Below, piece by piece: positions 61,327 to 64,000 of a stretch of 64,000 bases of DNA (its first letter is position 1; every line of letters begins with the position of its first letter). Made by a program: the position numbers and the translations under genes. The notes below the pieces were generated by a model, which saw nothing but the letters and a program-made list of their open reading frames with translations, made no database searches and was not told where the DNA came from. The DNA is from Patiriisocius marinus (lineage in GTDB: Bacteria; Bacteroidota; Bacteroidia; Flavobacteriales; Flavobacteriaceae): NCBI RefSeq assembly GCF_008974325.1, contig NZ_BKCG01000003.1, positions 279,999-343,998 on the forward strand, written 5' to 3'.

Positions 61327-62521
61327 CAACCTTTTTTATCGGCATCGAGAATTCAAAAACTGTTTTTTCATCAGTCGAACTTACTTTCATTTCACCATCG
61401 TGAGCTTTAGCAATTTCTGACGAAATATACAATCCAAGTCCTAAACCAGACTTATTATTTGAAGCATTGGTTGTAAAAAATGGCTTAAATAAATTCAAAA
61501 TTCTTTCATCAGAAATTTTATCGCCTGAATTCGTGACTTTAATTGAGAATATCCCGTTTTGTGATAAAATGTCTGTTATTATTGGTTTGTTAGTTGCGCC
61601 ATGTTTCACTGCATTACCTAAAAGGTTTGAATACAGCTGACAAATTCTATTGATATCACAATCTACATCATCAACCAAATCAATATTCAATTTGATTTCG
61701 TGTTCTGTATCGACAGTTTTTATCTCTTTTGAAACTTGTTTTAATAATTTTTTTAATGCAAATTTATTATCAGAAAGTTCTAATTTTATTCCTTCGCCCA
61801 GATGTCCTTTGGCAAAATCAAGTAGATTATCAATTAAGCCTTGCATTCTGTATGATGTAGCTTTTATAGTATTAGCTTGCCGTCTGCCAATTTCGGGAAG
61901 TTCCATTTGTAATAAAATGTCTGCACACATTCTGGTAGTTCCGACTGGATTTCTCAAGTCGTGACCAAGTATTGCAATAAATGTTTCTCTTAATTCTCCA
62001 ATGTGTTTCTCTTCTTGTAACTTTTTTGAAAGATCGTTTAATTCTTCGATTGCATCTAAATGAAAAGAAATAAGTTGCGTATAAAGTATAAATAAATCCT
62101 TTATTTCTCTACTATCAAGTTTGGCTGGCTTTGGATCGATTGCACAGAGCGTACCGAAAAATTCGCCGTTCTTCCTGTAAATTGGGAATGAAATATAACT
62201 TTGGAAGCCATACTGTTTTGGTGTGTGATGATAACAAAATTCATCACTCTTACTAACTTCTTCTATTATTACAGGATTTGTATGTTGCCTTATTTCATTG
62301 CAAATAGTAGTTTTCAATTCTAATTCATCTCCCGTATTCAACCCGAAATTAATTTCATCTTGTGACAAACAAGTAATCCATTTTTCGTCCGTAACTCTTG
62401 CAACTGCAGCGAATCGCATTCCCGTTGTTCGACAAATAATATTTAATATTGAAGGTATAGCATCAATTTGTACAATATTCTCAATGTCATTTTGTAAAGC
62501 TGGATTTAATTCTTTATTCAT
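61304..62521 (-). CDS. GAF-domain sensor histidine kinase
   Basis: A 405-residue soluble kinase. Residues about 18-160 form a GAF domain (ARVTDEKWITCLSQDEINFG, then SFPIYRKNGEFFGTLCAID). The H box is FIAILGHDLRNPVGTTRM with His187. The catalytic domain has LYSNLLGNAVKHG and GLGLGLYISSEI. There are no membrane helices, so it senses a cytosolic signal such as a small molecule or redox state. No response regulator is adjacent. Its final residues are encoded by the repeat at 61240-61326. A TATCTTTA -7-like element lies at 62542-62549 (minus). Confidence 0.92.
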   Translation of the reverse strand: MNKELNPALQNDIENIVQIDAIPSILNIICRTTGMRFAAVARVTDEKWITCLSQDEINFGLNTGDELELKTTICNEIRQHTNPVIIEEVSKSDEFCYHHTPKQYGFQSYISFPIYRKNGEFFGTLCAIDPKPAKLDSREIKDLFILYTQLISFHLDAIEELNDLSKKLQEEKHIGELRETFIAILGHDLRNPVGTTRMCADILLQMELPEIGRRQANTIKATSYRMQGLIDNLLDFAKGHLGEGIKLELSDNKFALKKLLKQVSKEIKTVDTEHEIKLNIDLVDDVDCDINRICQLYSNLLGNAVKHGATNKPIITDILSQNGIFSIKVTNSGDKISDERILNLFKPFFTTNASNNKSGLGLGLYISSEIAKAHDGEMKVSSTDEKTVFEFSMPIKKVANIVYNQ

Positions 62522-62541
62522 AGTTGGTTGATTGAAAAAAA

Positions 62542-62549
62542 TAAAGATA
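62542..62549 (-). promoter_or_regulatory. -7-like element of the GAF kinase gene
   Basis: TATCTTTA on the minus strand fits TAnnTTTR, 20 bp before the ATG at 62521. Confidence 0.4.
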
Positions 62550-62610
62550 CCAATTTATTCAATATGTTATTTTTTTTCAAAATGGTTCTTAACGGGTTTG
62601 TTTATGGTTA

Positions 62611-62707
62611 GTTGCGTGGTTAAGCAACTAATTTAGCAAATACGAACCAAATAGAAAATCAGCGAAGATTTTCGAAAGTAGGTTAAAACTAGCAGTAAAT
62701 TATATAC
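62611..62707. repeat. Degenerate flavobacterial intergenic repeat, copy C
   Basis: It reads GTTGCGTGGTTAAGC, then AATTTAGCAAA, then AATAGAAAATC, then GATTTTCG, AAGTAGG and TAAATTATAT. It aligns with copy D (63771-63870). The hairpin arms GAAAATC and GATTTTC become GAAAATT and AATTTTC in copy D, a compensated change. It lies 3' of the DoxX gene (minus strand). Confidence 0.65.
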
Positions 62708-62746
62708 TATATTTTGTGCCGTTTTTATTCAACTATTAATTAACCA

Positions 62747-63157
62747 CTAACTTTTAGAAAATATAGGTGCTTTTTTACTTCTTCCCCAAACAATAAAAAG
62801 CGCAATACCAATTAGAACAACATTCATTCCTATATTCGGAAATTCACCTCGTGTTGCATGAAATCCTGCTGCTAGAACCATTATCAATGCAAGCCCTAAA
62901 GCTGCCCAAACAGTTAATATAGGTTTGAACCTAAAAATAGATGGAATTAATAAACCTAATCCTCCTAATAATTCACTAATACCAATAAACCTTACCAATC
63001 CTAATGGTGTAGATGTTACCCATGGAAGTGATTCTGCTAATGCCTCTACTGGTTGAGTAGCTTTCATAATACCTGCCATTATAAACATAACAGCTAATAG
63101 TCCTTGTGCAATCCATAATACTATATTGATTGCTTTGTTTCTTTTTTGATTTGTCAT
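62747..63157 (-). CDS. DoxX family membrane protein
   Basis: A 136-residue protein with four hydrophobic helices (about 12-33, 50-72, 78-97 and 102-122). The N-terminal AQGLLAVMFIMAGIMKAT and GISELLGGLGLLIPSIF match the DoxX/DUF4870-like pattern. DoxX-type proteins occur in many Bacteroidota and are linked to redox or thiol metabolism; the exact role is not settled. It lies 83 bp downstream of the Crp/Fnr gene in the same direction, so that regulator may control it. Confidence 0.9.
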   Translation of the reverse strand: MTNQKRNKAINIVLWIAQGLLAVMFIMAGIMKATQPVEALAESLPWVTSTPLGLVRFIGISELLGGLGLLIPSIFRFKPILTVWAALGLALIMVLAAGFHATRGEFPNIGMNVVLIGIALFIVWGRSKKAPIFSKS

Positions 63158-63240
63158 TATACTTTGATTTAATTTTATGGCACAAAAATCATAGTTTTAA
63201 AAAGCCTATGCATTGATGTAAATCAAGAAATGACATTAGA

Positions 63241-63714
63241 TTATGTTTTTTGAGAAAGTACTTGTCGAACACGACTTAAAGCTTCAGGTGTAATTCCTAA
63301 ATAAGAGGCTACCATTTTTAATGGAACTCTTTGAGTAATATTTGGATATGTTTTAACAAAATGCTCATACCTTTCTTTTGCATTTGAACTCATTAACATT
63401 ATAATCCTATTTTGCATTGTTTCTAAACGTTTTAATAAGGCATTTAGGTCTGGGCCTTCTTTTAATAATTCTTCTTTTGTAGCTACATATATAATCGAGT
63501 CTTCAATAGCATCTATAAATAATTGACAAGGTGTATTGGGTTCACAATTATCCGCAACTAACCAGTTTTCAGGACCAAACATATAAATATGTTCTTTCCC
63601 TTTTTTATCGATTGTATAGCTGCGTAACAAACCACTCTCAACAAGATAAATCTTTGAACTTATCTCTCCTTTTTGTTGTAAAAGAGTTCCTTTTTTTACG
63701 TTTATTTTTTTCAA
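63241..63714 (-). CDS. Crp/Fnr family transcriptional regulator, TTG start
   Basis: A 157-residue protein opening MKKINVKKGTLLQQKGEISS (the first Met is a TTG at 63714). An in-frame TAA lies directly upstream (in AAATAATTG), so no longer start is possible. The cyclic-nucleotide-type sensor fold is followed by a C-terminal helix-turn-helix, VPLKMVASYLGITPEALSRV. The N terminus is shorter than in full-length Crp proteins of about 190 residues, but this short form exists in Bacteroidota as far as I recall. It probably controls the DoxX gene 83 bp downstream. Confidence 0.88.
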   Translation of the reverse strand: MKKINVKKGTLLQQKGEISSKIYLVESGLLRSYTIDKKGKEHIYMFGPENWLVADNCEPNTPCQLFIDAIEDSIIYVATKEELLKEGPDLNALLKRLETMQNRIIMLMSSNAKERYEHFVKTYPNITQRVPLKMVASYLGITPEALSRVRQVLSQKT

Positions 63715-63770
63715 TTATTTAGTTCTATTAAGGTGTGTTCAAATGGCATATAACATTCGAAGTATATGAT

Positions 63771-63870
63771 TCGTTGCCTGGTTAAGCCTTAAAATTAGCA
63801 AACTAATCACAGATAGAAAATTCCAACGAAATTTTCGTAAGTCGGCAGTGACCTAACAATTAATTATATT
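63771..63870. repeat. Degenerate flavobacterial intergenic repeat, copy D
   Basis: It reads GTTGCCTGGTTAAGCC, then AATTAGCAAA, then GATAGAAAATT, then AAATTTTCGTAAGTCGGC and TTAATTATAT. Alignment to copy C covers about 97 bp. It lies upstream of the Crp/Fnr gene, that is, at the 3' side of whatever minus-strand gene lies beyond the window. Confidence 0.65.
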
Positions 63871-64000
63871 CGACTTAAGTTTGATTTCTATTAAAATAGG
63901 TAGTTTTAATTATTAATCAGAAAGAACAAAAGAGCGCATTAAGGTTACTATATACGGTGAAGCTTAGACTTCGACAACATTGATAATCCGCTCTCTTTTA
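63871..64000. other. Terminal region without a recognised gene
   Basis: No coding frame or motif was recognised beyond the repeat. The sequence ends in the window edge. Confidence 0.4.

Noticed and set aside
60169..63870. Integron attC sites
   Set aside because: GTTAAGC and ACCTAAC motifs occur in copy D but in the reverse order of attC R' and R'' boxes, and no integron integrase is seen.
1..64000. tRNA, rRNA, CRISPR array, prophage or complete insertion sequence
   Set aside because: No cloverleaf, repeat-spacer pattern, phage structural gene set or transposase was recognised by reading both strands.

Overview
The window looks like chromosomal DNA of a marine-type member of the Flavobacteriaceae (Bacteroidota). 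The DNA is AT-rich. Many genes are preceded by the Bacteroidota -7 element TAnnTTTG. Several secreted proteins end in type IX secretion sorting domains. The primary sigma factor has the short form of about 287 residues typical of the phylum, and families largely confined to it recur (DUF5916, DUF6090, YHYH lipoprotein, KTSC-DnaJ, Crp/Fnr plus DoxX). No rRNA, tRNA, CRISPR array, prophage or complete insertion sequence was found. The genus cannot be fixed from the sequence alone.

Layout. 1-4.2 kb: a TetR regulator (5' end outside the window) leads a one-direction redox/electrophile detoxification operon (nitroreductase, MDR reductase, iron alcohol dehydrogenase, DJ-1/PfpI lipoprotein). 4.3-12.1 kb: a LacI regulator with palindromes in its own promoter, MsrA, an M13 peptidase, a YadA-head-like surface protein, a DEAD-box helicase and a DnaJ-KTSC protein. 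12.2-19.6 kb: a frameshifted small gene, two cold-shock proteins, and a membrane-anchored winged-helix regulator next to secreted proteins. Two promoters here share an identical three-repeat operator. 19.8-24.1 kb: a two-component system with a coiled-coil secreted protein, two candidate micro-ORFs and three promoter regions carrying GTTAAC repeats. 24-40.3 kb: mainly envelope and secreted proteins (DUF5916 barrel, M14 peptidase with T9SS tail, membrane patatin, YHYH/EF-hand lipoprotein, giant BNR-repeat protein, S41 protease, heme peroxidase with T9SS tail) plus RlmF. 40.4-55 kb: an SF2 helicase, a pseudouridine synthase, the primary sigma factor, three MscS-family channels, an OmpA lipoprotein, a gene without a normal start codon, a VanX-like dipeptidase and an M16 protease. 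55.1-59.9 kb: a probable metal-related TonB receptor operon and a thioredoxin-fold pair. 59.9-64 kb: an accessory stretch in which minus-strand genes (a DUF6090 pseudogene, a GAF histidine kinase, DoxX and Crp/Fnr) are separated by degenerate repeats.

How parts work together. The strongest candidate for an undescribed system is the regulator at 13022-13888. It has a periplasmic sensor domain at the N terminus, one membrane helix, and an OmpR/PhoB-type DNA-binding domain at the C terminus, the reverse of the ToxR/CadC order. Three half-sites spaced exactly 11 bp apart lie beside its gene and again 4.5 kb away, each exactly 26 bp upstream of the same -7 sequence TAGTTTTA. They control a YceI-type secreted protein with its downstream partner, and an unknown secreted protein. 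A second, similar layout (TTAAC half-sites spaced 10-12 bp) surrounds the two-component system at 21.2-24 kb. No computation was run; all motif and homology calls come from reading the sequence.
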